A DNA stretch of 64,000 nucleotides from Serpula lacrymans var. lacrymans S7.9 (Eukaryota > Basidiomycota > Agaricomycetes > Boletales > Serpulaceae), in assembly GCF_000218685.1 (NCBI RefSeq), contig NW_006763290.1, positions 4,118,908 to 4,182,907 of the forward strand, given 5' to 3'. The notes beneath the pieces were generated by a model, which was given only the letters and a program-made list of their open reading frames with translations, was not told where the DNA came from and did no database searches. Shown in pieces: positions 1-10,412 of the stretch (position 1 is its first letter; every line of letters begins with the position of its first letter). A program made the position numbers and the translations under genes.

Positions 1-845
1 TGGGGAACATATGTCAAAGTTGACATCTGGTTCCTCTCACTGGACCTGGAAGTGTTTGGCTGTCTACTTGGAGGACAGATAATGTGCTGGATGTTTGTGG
101 ATCATTTTTACTTAATAATTGGGCTAATAAATTTGCATATCAAATGTTACGCACAAAGTGCTTAACAAAGTCTGAGGTTTCGTTGAGGTTTCAAAGAGAC
201 TTATCTGAAGACAAGTTCGAGGACGTAGTTCTGAATAAAGTTCTTCCAACGAGAGTTGGCCTTCTTCTGAGTAAAGGTCTGATCTTAGGAGTCTAGCTTT
301 GTAAGCATAAACTGCGTAGAATTGTATTAGAGAAATACTACTACGGTTACAGAGGTATTTATAGGGAATAGAATTGGTGATAGGAGTTAGGTCCTATCTA
401 GGGAAGGTCCGTCCATTGAGGACTAAGTACTATACAAGGTAATGTGACTGCGAAGAGAACGGGAAAATATGTGAGGGAAATAAGTCATCGGTCCGATGGT
501 ATAACTGATGAGTAAAGGAAAATGAGTAGTCCATAAGAGAGGATAGAAATCGTAACACCAAACAATATGGTATTATAGAATTCATCTGTTATAGTATAGT
601 AACTTGAAGTCCATTATTTTATTATTGACAACTTTGAACTGATCTGATTGGCTTTAATTGCAATAAAAGTACTCTATATGTAACAGTAGTGGCATCTGTT
701 GGAGCATTAGACGACACTCATGAAAGTTGAGTCTCCACCTAGAAACACTTACATTACTTACAAAGTTGTAATGGCGGGAAACTCCTTCCTTTTCCATCTT
801 CAGATATTCCCGCAACATCTATTTTCTCCTTGTTCAAGCACTTGA

Positions 846-876
846 CACCTCAGTCTGTTATTACAGTACTGAGGTG
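846..876. repeat. Hairpin-forming inverted repeat
   Basis: The arms CACCTCAGT and ACTGAGGTG enclose a second complementary pair (CTGT and ACAG) around a TATT loop, giving about 13 paired bases with one bulge. Part of the same sequence recurs at 962-986 with the outer arms incomplete. It lies upstream of a dispersed-repeat terminus at 1131 and may belong to that element. No coding or regulatory role is visible. Confidence 0.55.
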
Positions 877-1009
877 AGACATCACAACAATATGTTTTCA
901 AGTTAGACATCTATTGACCTTCTACCTTAGTTTTTACTTATTAAACAGGTACTACATTTAATACAGTCTGTTATTACAGTACTGAGTGTTTACTTATTAA
1001 ACAGGTTTA

Positions 1010-1131
1010 TACATAACCACTTCAGCATCTATATCAATCTATAGCACACTATTTGCCACAAATGCTATATTTGGTCTATTACCCAATCATACCACACTAT
1101 ATCCTATCATAGTAAAATCATGTTTTCCTGA
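1010..1131 (-). repeat. Terminus of dispersed CTATAG-rich repeat, copy 1
   Basis: On the minus strand the element begins TCAGGAAAACATGA and continues with ATAG/CTAT-rich sequence. It resembles copy 2 (ending 2175), sharing a 'tttgccaca' block followed by 'tgctatatttg'. The base outside the terminus is a T on the plus strand (A when read on the minus strand), as in all five copies. The far boundary is not resolved, so the start given is approximate. A non-autonomous Helitron 5' end is my inference. Confidence 0.45.
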
Positions 1132-1668
1132 TGTATTATCCCAAACTCATCATTGTTGTTATCGCCATTCATATGTAATCTCTTGCCAGAAGAGCCCTGA
1201 GTAATTTTTCATCTTTTCTGCTGAGTGCTGTCATATTAGGTCATCAAAAAGTCGCCTATTAGTTTAGAATAAATAAAAAAGACCTTTTTATTTTGACGTT
1301 AACATTGCTGGGGCTGTCTAGGTTAAAGGAGGTGGTGATGGAGAAGTTGTCATTAGTAAAAAATGGCCTTCAGCAGAATAGTAATTCAGAATAAACAAAC
1401 AATAACACACCATACTGGGGCTTACAAACTGTTTCTAGGGCATCAGTGTTGGGGTGGCAGCCATCTCCATCTGGTACTTGCAATTAAATCCGGTGTGAGA
1501 AAAACTTTGCAGTCTGACTACTCTCTACTAGTAGCCAGGCTAGAATGATACCTTTGTAGAATAGTGAGACTTTAAAAAATTTGTGCAACATTGTCAGCAC
1601 TGTGTGAGACAGTGATGAGGTGTTGCCACCACTGTGTCACACAATGTGGTGACAGGGAGGGAGGTGCA

Positions 1669-1686
1669 ACTGCGCTGCAGCGCAGT
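1669..1686. repeat. 18-base perfect palindrome
   Basis: The sequence ACTGCGCTGCAGCGCAGT equals its own reverse complement. It sits in a small GC-richer island (about 1590-1700) that also contains the imperfect inverted pair 'ccaccactgtgtcac' and 'gtggtgacag'. About 60-100 bases downstream is 'gggatatttaagctcc', which looks TATA-like. It could be the core of a palindromic miniature element or a regulatory site; nothing adjacent is clearly transcribed. Confidence 0.5.
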
Positions 1687-1899
1687 AGCACTTTCCCACA
1701 GTTGACAAAACACTATAGAGAGGTTTGACCGCTTTTTGGGATATTTAAGCTCCGATTGAACACTTTCCCACACATTGAGCTAGCCACTTTGCTCACTTAT
1801 GTCTCAAAAAGCACTTTAAATTTTGGCTTCAAGGATAGATTCACGCTGGCTAACTTAGCATGTACATACAAGATAGCCAGCAAAATTTTACACTAGATA

Positions 1900-2175
1900 T
1901 ATTTTGTAGCGTTGATTGATATAACTAACATCCTCATTAATTATGACTCTAGGTGATAAATAATTAAATTTGGTATAGTGTCACTAAATGCTTTAATCCA
2001 CTCTGATATGCTTTAGGTGGAACTAATTACTATACATGCCACAGCTGCTAAATTTATTCCAATATGATTCACTATAAACTGATATAGATTGCTTTAGATG
2101 CATTTTTTGCCACAATTGCTATATTTGCATAATTACCTATCCATATCCAACTATAGCAAGATCATGTTTTCCTGA
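1900..2175 (-). repeat. Terminus of dispersed CTATAG-rich repeat, copy 2
   Basis: On the minus strand this copy begins TCAGGAAAACATGATC, then 'ttgctatagttgg'. It shares internal blocks with copies 1 and 4, such as 'ctgatatag' and a 'gctttagatgcattttttgcca'-like segment. Immediately outside the terminus (2176 on) the sequence changes to a GC-rich coding-like remnant, so the edge is sharp. The left limit is approximate. Confidence 0.45.
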
Positions 2176-2517
2176 TGAAGGGGAAGAGGAGGGCGGTGGA
2201 GTCAGAGTTGTTGGAGTTGTTGGAGGTCGTGGAGCACCCAACAAAGAGGAAGAAGATAGCAGTGCCTGCATCGGAAAAGTTGGAGGAGGGCAAGTTGGAG
2301 GAGGGTTGGCAGGCCCAGATGGTGGGCCTGCTGGGAGGGTTGTTGTAGGAGCAGAGGGCCACCAGGCAGCTGTTGGCTGACCTGGGGGAAGAGACTCAGT
2401 ACCACCCGGTGGATCTGGTGTGGTTGGACTCCAATGAGGGGTCAGAGGTGGGAGAGGAGGAGCTCAGGGGCAGGGTGAGGAGTAAAAACTCCCCTCCTCT
2501 CCTAAGTCATTTACTGT
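2176..2517 (+). pseudogene. C-terminal fragment of an acidic/basic-rich fungal protein
   Basis: Read on the plus strand from 2176, the frame gives a Lys/Arg- and Glu-rich peptide (KGKRRAVESELLELLEVVEH), then KRKK, then a Leu-rich segment ending in an in-frame TAG near 2346. It continues afterwards as EQRATRQLLADLGEE and an acidic tail ending at TAG near 2525. Composition and the charged helical segment resemble tails of small Agaricomycete proteins that also carry Cys clusters, like the remnant at 21.1-22.2 kb. That link is inference. The start coincides with a dispersed-repeat end, so the 5' part was probably lost. Confidence 0.35.
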
Positions 2518-2599
2518 ACAATAGCTAGACTTGTACTATACTTTTTCCCCCTTTTTCTTTCTGTTTGAATTTAGTTCTCCTGTTCCGCCATTGAAAACG

Positions 2600-2626
2600 T
2601 GTGTGTATGTGTGTGTGTGTGTGAGT
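2600..2626. repeat. GT-rich microsatellite
   Basis: A run of GT dinucleotides (gtgtgtatgtgtgtgtgtgtg) interrupted by a single A/T change. It is a short simple repeat between the degraded C-terminal fragment above and the tail of the gypsy chromodomain. Confidence 0.8.
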
Positions 2627-2702
2627 AAATCCAAGTGAGGGTAAGTTGTAAGGAAAATCAAGTCCCAGAGGACTACCATTGCGAGTAAGGACCGGGCTTG
2701 TC

Positions 2703-3064
2703 TGTAACAACCAAGAGTTAGTTACTCTGGCGCACAACTAGAACCAACTATAGAGATGATGATGAGGGAGTGGTTAGCCTTTAGACTTCAACAAGTTAGT
2801 TGTGAGGATACAACAGGTTTGTTTGTATATATGTACTATACAGTTGATGGAGGCAATGGCTGATGATGTCAGAGGGTGCATCCTATGTGACCAGCTCCAC
2901 TGCATGAGAGACTTGTATCTAAGATAGAAAGAAAGGCAGCACAGCGCGAGAAAGTGGAGTTCGAACAAAAGGGAAAGTGCCACATGGCACGGAGTGTGAA
3001 AACTACAGTAAAAGGTTAAAGAGGAGAATGAAAATTAAAGGTCCGAAAATGTGTTATTGTAACG
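2703..3064 (-). mobile_element. Solo gypsy LTR inserted in gypsy chromodomain
   Basis: This is a minus-strand copy of the LTR that closes the gypsy element at 20638-21045: shared blocks include the 'ctctggcgcacaac' end, 'gtactatacagttgatg', 'gcacagcgcgaga' and 'aggttaaagaggagaatga'. It is flanked by the direct repeat TTGTC (2698-2702 and 3065-3069), the 5-base duplication expected of an LTR integration. The outer end reads tgtaacG where TGTAACA is expected, one substitution. There is no internal region, so it is a solo LTR formed by recombination. It interrupts the last codons of the older gypsy pol on the same strand. Confidence 0.9.
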
Positions 3065-3430
3065 TTGTCAGGGTACATTGTGTGGAAATCGGAGACTAGT
3101 TTGGAGGCATTCCCGAGTTCTGTTGCCAGTATCCATGAGGTCTTGTTGTCTGTACCTTTGCAGCCAGACTATCTGACTAGATAGAGTAGTGAGCAGGGCT
3201 TCCTGCGGCAATCAACCTTGGAGTCAAGGATTTCAGAGATCTTGTACTCTGGCTCTCCGTCCACAAGGACAGGGGGAGGCAGAGGCTGGTCACAGTTGGG
3301 AATAGAGTTTGGAGTTGCGGGTTTGAGCTGAGATACATAGAAAACAGGGTGTACGGCCTTCATACTATCTGGGAGTTTCAGTGGGAAGGACATAGTACCT
3401 GCCTGAGCTATGATTGTATAGAGGCCCAGG
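3065..3430 (-). pseudogene. Gypsy integrase C-terminus and chromodomain remnant
   Basis: The minus strand encodes MSFPLKLPDSMKAVHPVFYV, SQLKPATPNSIPN, a proline-rich linker, then EPEYKISEILDSKVDCRRKP and LLYLVRW. This is the post-integrase region leading into the chromodomain of fungal Ty3/gypsy elements (typically LPDSMRAVHPVFHVS, EPEYEISEILDSK, LLYLVRW). The chromodomain continues with a frameshift near 3170 to the tail motif with 'FPHN' and 'PDKPGP', which resumes beyond the inserted solo LTR at about 2640-2702. Chromodomains tether integrase to chromatin. Frameshifts and the LTR insertion make it non-functional. Confidence 0.85.
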
Positions 3431-3446
3431 TACTTCTCCGAGAGTT

Positions 3447-3600
3447 TCTTGGAGGGGCGCGTGAAGCGGAAGTACTTGGCTAGGATATATGCTTGTCCGC
3501 CAACTTAGAAGTCTGGGGCTGGCTCTTGGAGGGGCGCGTTGAGCGGAAGTACTTGGCTAGGATATATGCTTGTCCGCCAACTTGGAAGTCTGGGGCTGGC
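3447..3600. repeat. 77-base tandem duplication inside the gypsy pol
   Basis: The segment starting 'tcttggaggggcgcg' at 3447 repeats from 3524 with only a few differences (for example 'gaagcgg' versus 'gagcgg', 'acttaga' versus 'acttgga'). Seventy-seven is not a multiple of three, so the duplication shifts the pol frame between integrase core and C-terminus. The high identity suggests a comparatively late replication-slippage event in the already resident element. Confidence 0.85.
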
Positions 3601-4800
3601 ATGCAGCAAGCATCTGCAGGACCCTGGTACTGCTTCTGCACATGGGTGATCTCATCTTGGAGAAACTGGTTGAGGTCATCAAGGTCTACGGCATATTCTC
3701 GGGCGCTCTAGCAGAAGTGAAGTCGTGTTCTGGGTATACTGAGATGTTAGGGTGGTAACCCTTGTTTGTGAAGAAGGGGGACACCCCTGTAGCGGCGCTC
3801 AGAGCGTTGTTGTATGCAAACTCCACTAATGGAAGGGGTCCGGACCAATTGTCCTCCTGGTAGTTGCAGTAGATCTGTAGGTACTGCTTGAGCGTCTGAT
3901 TGGTTTGTTCCATCTGTCTGTCGCCCTCTGGGTGGTAACCAGAGGTGAAGTGGAGGCGGATGTTGAGAGCTTTTCTGAGGGAGTGGAAGAAATGGGAGAT
4001 GAACTCAGAGCTGCAATTGGAGGTGATGTGGGCGGGAACTCCATGCTTGGAGAACACATATAAGAGGAAGAGCTTCACTAGCTCTGGGGATGTGATGGTA
4101 TCATAGGTGGGGATAAATAAGGATAGAATGGCTGTGAAACCTTTGGAGGACAGGAGTTTCTTGATGAAATCCATAGGAATGGAGTTCCAGAGTTTCTCCG
4201 GAATTGGTAGTTGCTTCAATATTCCGTAGGGTTTATGATGAGGTACTTTAGCCCTGGTGCAGGTAGTGCAGGACTTGACATAGTCCTTAACAAAGGTCTG
4301 GAGTCCGGTCCAAGTATATTCCCGTCAGATGAGTTCCAGGGTTTTATTCTGACCAAAATGGCCAGAGAGGGGATGATCATGCTTATCCGGAGTACTCAGA
4401 GTCGGAGGTCATTGGCATCTGGGACATAGAGGCGGTTATCTCACTAGAGAAAACTGTCAGGGTCAATGAACCAGTGAGGGTTGTTCCGAGGAGGTTTGGC
4501 GAGGAGAGCAGCAGAAACTGGGTTGACAGCCAGGGAGGTGAGTATGTCCCCGTGGAGTGTCTCGGAGTCCACAACAGAGATGGGTCGGAGTACTGGTTTG
4601 GTTAGGGATCAAGCCCGTAAGGATGAGATCAGCTGCTTGGTGGTGAAGACCGGTTGGAAGTTCTGCAGGTTGATCCTGGCATAGTTACTATACCCCTCTT
4701 TGGGGTAAATGTCCCATTGTCTAGTTAGGGTGTCCAGTTTTGCCCTGAGACGTTCTGGTTGGAAGTGGATGATCATGTTAAACTGCGAGAGGAACTCCAA
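3600..4800 (-). pseudogene. Gypsy integrase remnant
   Basis: The minus strand carries, in order, the RNase H/integrase linker ([20 protein letters not shown] near 4690-4790), a zinc-binding region fragment (DNRLYVPDANDLRLRVLR near 4390-4440) and the integrase core at 3686-4219. The core has KQLPIPEKLWNSIPMDFIKK, a block around TSPELVKLFLLYVF, HGVPAHITSN (the second catalytic Asp, normally HVTSDRG, is Asn), LHFTSGYHPEGDRQMEQTNQ with the catalytic Glu region, and VEFAYNNALSAATGVSPFF. About 45-50 residues between the first catalytic Asp region and the rest are missing. It is a dead copy of a common Agaricomycete gypsy family. Confidence 0.9.
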
Positions 4801-4847
4801 CCAACGGGCTTGTTGCCGGGTCAGGAGTTTTGTTGTGGGGAAATATT

Positions 4848-5170
4848 CTAGGTTCTTGTGGTCAGTAACAAAGCTTCAAAAATTGTGAGTAGTTCTTTAT
4901 CATGGGTGTCATATTTGAGCTCCAGAGCGGTAAGGATGCGGGAGTGGAAAGCCACTGGGTGGAGTTCTCCGTCTGGAGTTGAGATGGATAGGAGGGCAGT
5001 GATGGTGTCAGTTTCTACAATTAGTTGAGCATTTGGAAACCAGTGCGAGAGCACCAGAGCAGTTGTGAAGGCGCTCTGGAGTGCTTTGAAGGATTTTTGA
5101 CATTCATTGGAGAAATGCCAAGGTGTTTCTGTCTGACAGATCAGCCGGATCTTGAGGCTGTAAGGATGAT
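4848..5170 (-). pseudogene. Gypsy RNase H fragment
   Basis: The minus strand encodes TPWHFSNECQKSFKALQSAF, then TTALVLSHWFPNAQLIVETD, then LHPVAFHSRILTALELKYDT and [11 protein letters not shown]. This is the RNase H domain that follows reverse transcriptase in gypsy pol; ETD is the first catalytic Asp region. The alanine-rich loop after ETD is shortened. Upstream reverse transcriptase is absent: homology stops at about 5170, so the element is truncated at its 5' side. Confidence 0.9.
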
Positions 5171-7914
5171 AAAGTAGATAGCAGAAAAAAAAGAGCCTGA
5201 GGAAAAACACTTACAATAGGCATGTAGCCTACAAGTACACCCCCTCTATTACCTCACTTCACATGGAAGAAATGCTGGGCAAATAATAATTGGATGTTTC
5301 TTGACGCGCTTTGTGATATTTCCTTTATCTAGCCATAGTGACACAGGGAGGAAGCAGTGTGGGATATCCTCATTGTCTGGAAGGGAGTTCTGTAAACTGA
5401 ATCAGAGGCCATGATATAAAATAGAGTATACTAGTATAGTTTTGTTATATGTATGTTCCATCATCTATCATCTGTGTTGAACCCATCATATATCTGTTCC
5501 TTCAATACTATCCTGCCATTTCACTTACAAAAACATATCTGAGTTGAGTACCAGTAGATTAGCGGTGCCAATGTAATGTTTCATCCATTATCCAATTAGT
5601 GTATATCTTCCTTAGATATTTGGTCAAAACAATGCCTTCTTGAAACTAATATACACATTGGATTAAAATAATTGAGGTATTGCTTGGCCCACCTGGACAT
5701 AATGTACATGCACAATGTGCAGTGTTTTCTCCATGTGTGTATAGCTCTGAAACAAAATGTTAGTTTTTTCTCCTCATCCATGGTGCATCCCATGAAGCTG
5801 TTTGTCTACAATGTCTTTACTGAAAAGCCCTGTAACTGCCTTTCTGCATACTCAAAGTCGGCACGAGTAGGGAAAGGGGCCCATAGTTTGATATCCATTG
5901 TTCGTCTGATTCTGTTTTTATTGTCATTTTTTTTGTTGAAGAGGATGTCATATTGTTGAGTGGGATTATCATTATCTTTGGTTCGGTCAACCCGCTGTGA
6001 GGGTGGTAGATGACTTGTATGAAGGTTGAATTTGATGTTTGTGCCAGTGGTAGTATGCTTGACTCATTTTTGACAACTTTAGATGACTCAACCTGAGTTC
6101 ATAATTGTTAACTTGGGTAAAATTATTGGCCTGAACAAAGAAGTTCATATGTGTGAGCTGGAAAACTAAGGAATGTTGTGCACCTCTGCCAATTTCTTAC
6201 GCCTTTTTTCTGGGCATTGTGATCCCCAGAACAATCTTCTCTTGATGCAAGTTCCAAATGTTCCTGATATTTTATTCTACAGCACTCAACATGCTTGTCA
6301 AACTAGCGTGAGTTGTGACATCGTTGGCAGTGTTGGCACCATGGTCCCCGTTCAACCCTATTTGTCCTTCAAAGATAAGACATGCTGATTTCAGGTTGGT
6401 GTCAATGAGGAATGTGAATGAATTCAACAATGCAGCTCACCAACTACTAAGACCAGTGACCAACTGAGCCTAATGTAAGTATAATATCAGTCAGGGCCAG
6501 GTGTGAAGTAGTTGTAATACCTATCCACTAGTTACTGCCCATCTCCTACTCGTACCCACACAGAATACATGGGCTGCAAAACAACAGAAATGTACCAAGG
6601 ATAAAGCAAGACAAGCCTCTGCTATTTGAAAGACACAACAAATTGCTGAAAGTAGGGCATCCCAGGCGAGGCACGAGACCTTTGTGCAAAGGAGAGTACC
6701 TAACATGGCACCGGGTCCAAGCAATAGTGAATCATAAGGGTTTGAAAGAGAAAAAAAGGGCACACAAGAAGATAATGAGGACTCAAAGTCAAATCCCAAG
6801 CAGAGACCTGAAATGATGGGCCTGGAATTGGATGGCACTGAGACAGCCCATGTCAGTCATCAAATGTTGCCAACTACCTTATACAGGGTATAGTTCAGTC
6901 AGTATCCTGCCCTGAAATTTATTGGAAATGTACCTATAGATTGCTCTGAAGTGGACCACGAGCAAATAGTCAAAGAACTTGGTCAAAATTCTGAAGTGAT
7001 ACATGCTGTTTTACAGCACAAGCCAACTAGGACCTTCAAAATGAGCCTCAGCAACAATTATGATGAGGTATACCATTTTGATACCACAGGATCTAAAATA
7101 CAGGGTCAGCTTTGAGATATAATGGATACACTTCCTGTCAAATATCATGGTGACCTTCAACAATGTTGGTTAGTTCATGCAGTGAGTGTTTTATATAATT
7201 AAGACTTACTACTATGATTAACCGCTGGACAGTTTTGTTATGGAATGCAGGAACAACGGTCAAATATGGCTACTTGTCTTTGCAACCGAGGTGCCGCTAT
7301 ATTTAAATGTACTGAAGGAAACTTACAAATATCCCATGAGAGGCAAGCAAATTTTGGAGAGAGGATAAGATGAGTGGAGGGTCCAGACGGCAGTTTGATA
7401 TACCATCCATGGAAGATTGAGATCCTTCACAACAACTATAAAGGCAAGTTTGATGTGCATACTGTGTTTTTGAACCCCATCCTTCAGAAGATGGGTGAAA
7501 ACTTGTATCTAGTGGTATATATTGACTGAGGACTTACCCAGCAGATGCTTAGCTGTATAATTTAAGGACTTGCATCTGTGATCTCAATGAATAAGGGGAG
7601 CCATCCTGTTTGGCCAGAAACAACAAAACATTGGACCTGAAATAGGGGTTAGACAACACCATACTGGGCATAATTGCAGCTTCTGCTGTTCTGGTAAGTA
7701 GTTTTTGAGCTAAAATACAATCTGATGATTCACACAAGGATATTTATCCAGGCTCGCTGGACTCTATCTCCTGATGAATGTCTCAAGGAGAGAGGGAGCG
7801 AGTCTGGAATGCACTGGCACAAAGACTATGATAATTAACTGCAATTTCTCACAAGTGGCCTGCAAAAACAAAAGTTGATCAAATATTTTTTATCCAGATC
7901 AGTCCTTTTTCAAG
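5171..7914. other. Decayed region without a recognisable gene
   Basis: No intact frame is visible over 2.7 kb. Weak coding-like plus-strand traces occur at about 6580-6880 (a Lys/Gln/Arg-rich, coiled-coil-like segment with stops, including QRRVPNMAPGPSNSES) and 6890-7090 (PALKFIGNVPIDCSEVDHEQ). Another trace at 7360-7480 reads RRQFDIPSMED. They look like eroded exons but match no family I recognise. The rest is AT-rich with scattered homopolymers. Confidence 0.5.
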
Positions 7915-9085
7915 ACAATAGTGCTAATTCCAGTCTTTTACAACTTCCTGATGCATTCAAAGATTTTGCTAACTATCATACTGGCGGAAAGGCACCAATG
8001 CAATGTTCCCCATTGCCATAGAGAATTCATGCATGCACAATGGGCCATTCTATTGGATGATGAGTTTATACAAGCATACAAGCATAAAACTATACTAGAA
8101 TGTTGTGATGGTATTAAACAGTGGTTTTACCCTTGTATATTTACATATTCAGGAGCTAATTTATCTTGATCTTACTTACACTCACCAGGATTCTACTTGC
8201 AAGTATACAAAACTTAGGCACCTGTCCATGCCCATGATGCTTGATTTCCATGTCTTGAGTCCCCAATGTAGGGACACACCACAAGACATGAGGCAGCAAG
8301 ACACTCTGGCTTGGTTGGATAATGCACAACATCAACAAAAGGTAGAAATAGCTCAAAAAATCATTTATAAATGCAACTACACAGTCAATAGTAGGTTTGT
8401 TGAGAACTTACTCAAAGAAGAATCCCTGGTCCCTACATTGGTATATATTTCTCTCAGAGTATTTACAGAGAAGTACTAACTGTATTGATAGAACACTTTC
8501 TCAACCACACTCACACCACTGGGCATCAATTTTTTCTCTCTTTTTGTCATTGATATCCTACATGAGATTGAGTTAAGTGTTTGGAAATTAATATTTATCC
8601 ATCTTCTTTGCATGTTGGACACATTAGGTGGAAATGTAGTAAATGAACTGGATCATCTGTATGTGCTCTGATTTGGTCACACTTGCTAATCTCTCTTTTT
8701 TTCTACTAGATACCGAGAAATTCCTTCATTTGGACGGGACACAATTAGGCACTTTTCAGCCAATTCCTCAGAACTCAAGAAGTTAGCTGCTCGTGATTAC
8801 AAAAATTTTCTCCAAGTGCATGTATATTTATATTTTCTTGAATTTCTGCTCAACTACACAACACACATGTGTGCTCTCTCCTGTTTGTTGTTGCCCAATG
8901 GCATGGTTTAGCAAAACTTCAGATGAATACAGACAAAACACTTAGTATTCTGGACCAAACAACTATTGTACTTGGCCAGCAGCCCCAGTTTTTCCAGCAA
9001 CAAACTTGCCCCGCCTTCAACACAGTAGAACTATCATGTGAAGTTGATACTCAAAAATGTCGGCAGGCTCAGCAATAAACAGGAA
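7915..9085 (+). pseudogene. Plavaka transposase remnant, central part
   Basis: Plus-strand pieces in shifting frames follow the order of the Plavaka (CACTA-related, DDE-type) transposases of mushroom-forming fungi. They are LPDAFKDF, then HCHREFMHAQWAILLDDEFI, then GIKQWFYPCIFTYSGA (usually RRIFPRFFTYSADYPEKV), then a degraded Cys-rich segment. After these come FSLFVIDILHEIELSVWK (the conserved VDFMHEFELGVWK block), YREIPSFGRDTIRHFSANSS, LKKLAARDYKNFLQ and VVAQWHGLAKLQMNTDKTLS. The last piece is QQPQFFQQQTCPAFNTVELS. At least four frameshifts and a premature stop in the FTYSGA block are present. The element is an old, inactive copy. Confidence 0.85.
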
Positions 9086-10412
9086 CAACTCCATCTAGTG
9101 ATAACAACCAACAGCTCAAAAAATTTAACTTGAACACATACAAAGTACATGCCATTGGTGATTATGCCATTGGTGATTATGTTTTCACTATCAGATGCCA
9201 TTGGTGATTATGTTTTCACTATCAGAAAAATTGATTAAAGTTTCCTTAAATTTTTTTCACATGTTTGTTGATATTTACTAGGGTGAACTTGAACACTGTA
9301 CACCAAAAGCTGCCTACAAACAAACAAGCAAGAAGTAATTTATTTGACAGATCACCAAGACTGAATATCGTCAAGCTCATATACAATGTATCAAATACAA
9401 TTTGTTCAAATCCCATGGACCAAGCAAAAACGTAGTCATTGAACCCCATGCACACCACACTATTGGGATGCAAAATAACACAGTTGACATTGTAAAGTTC
9501 TTGAGTAGCAAAGTGGGGGTTCCTGCAGTAAATGTTGGGGTAGCTTGACTATTGTTCTTGCCATATACTGATATTTTTTTCAGGGCCTTTACTAAGCTTC
9601 AGGTCCACCTCCTCTCACAACTACAAGAACAACTTCTTGATGAACATCTAAATGAACTTTCTGGCAGCCACTCTCCTAACTCCCTACTTATCAACGAGGA
9701 TCAAGGGGCATTTGAATGACATGATTTTCAAGAATAGTCTCATGAGAATTCACTATACAACATATGACATCTGACAAGCACAGAAAATAATCAACTCAAA
9801 CACATTGCACAGGGATGTCAAGGTTTTAGCAAACAACAACTCTAACCACCTGTTCTGGTATGTAAGGGTGCTGGGAATTTACCATAGGAATGTTATTTAC
9901 ACTGGGCCTGGCTGACACAACTACCAAGCTTGCCATGTTGAGTTTCTTTGGGTTAGATGGTTTCAGCATGTAGAGAATAGGGAACATGATCCAAGCAGGC
10001 ATATATGGCAACTCAAAAAGCTTCATTTTATGCCTGTGGATCATGAAGACACATTTGGATTCCTCAATCCAGGTAATATTGTGCAGAAATGCCACCTTAT
10101 ACTTTTTGTGGGGAAGGTCACATCATAATAGATCAGGCTTATCACTGTCCGGAATGGATTCACAAAATTGGAAAGCATACTACGTTAATCAGTATTTTTT
10201 TGCCTCTGTTGAATAATTGTTGCTTTCTAATTTCCTATTCTCAGTTTTGTTGGCCGAAATATGTTGATACACTATTATTGGGGCCTTGCACCTGGACATA
10301 TTTACACCAGGAACACATCACATTTCCTCAGCCATTTAATGCACTACACCACACTTCCAGCTTCCAGGGTCATAGTTCTTGGCCAATATGTAGGATCATG
10401 ATATCATGCTGA
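9086..10412 (+). pseudogene. Plavaka transposase remnant, C-terminal part
   Basis: Continuing from the previous entry, KKFNLNTYKVHAIGDYV occurs at 9116-9180 (family: FNLSTYKLHALGDY). IHYTTYDI with QAQKIINSNTLHRDVKVL follows at 9740-9825 and FWYVRVLGIYHRNVIYTGPG at about 9850-9910. Then come VEFLWVRWFQH, FGFLNPGNIVQKCHLIPF, NWKAYYVNQ and, after a probable intron with an AG at about 10238-10245, FVGRNMLIHYYWGLAPGHIY. These are the C-terminal blocks of Plavaka transposases in correct order. Stops and frameshifts are frequent. A large minus-strand frame over 9826-10095 is only the shadow of this coding. Confidence 0.85.
9151..9226. repeat. Short tandem duplication in Plavaka remnant
   Basis: The unit 'tgccattggtgattatg' is repeated, and the longer unit ending 'ttttcactatcaga' is repeated again directly afterwards (three starts of 'tgccattggtgattatg' within 75 bases). 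It disrupts the HAIGDY block of the transposase. It looks like slippage. Confidence 0.8.

Larger units (their letters stand above)
1..2100. other. Non-coding stretch, no gene recognised
   Basis: I see no convincing coding sequence here. The short open frames (for example 84-296 and 1363-1548) show no recognisable motif. The stretch holds a hairpin at 846-876, a second partial copy of it at 962-986, repeated blocks around 936-951 and 990-1004, an 18-base perfect palindrome at 1669-1686, and the terminus of a dispersed repeat ending at 1131. The first 350 bases have a TATA-like 'gtatttatag' and could be LTR-type sequence, but no second copy is in the window. Confidence 0.6.

Noticed and set aside
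2162..2405. Two overlapping Leu-rich minus-strand frames
   Set aside because: The plus strand over the same bases gives a charged, protein-like sequence (KGKRRAVESELLELL), so the minus frames are shadows.
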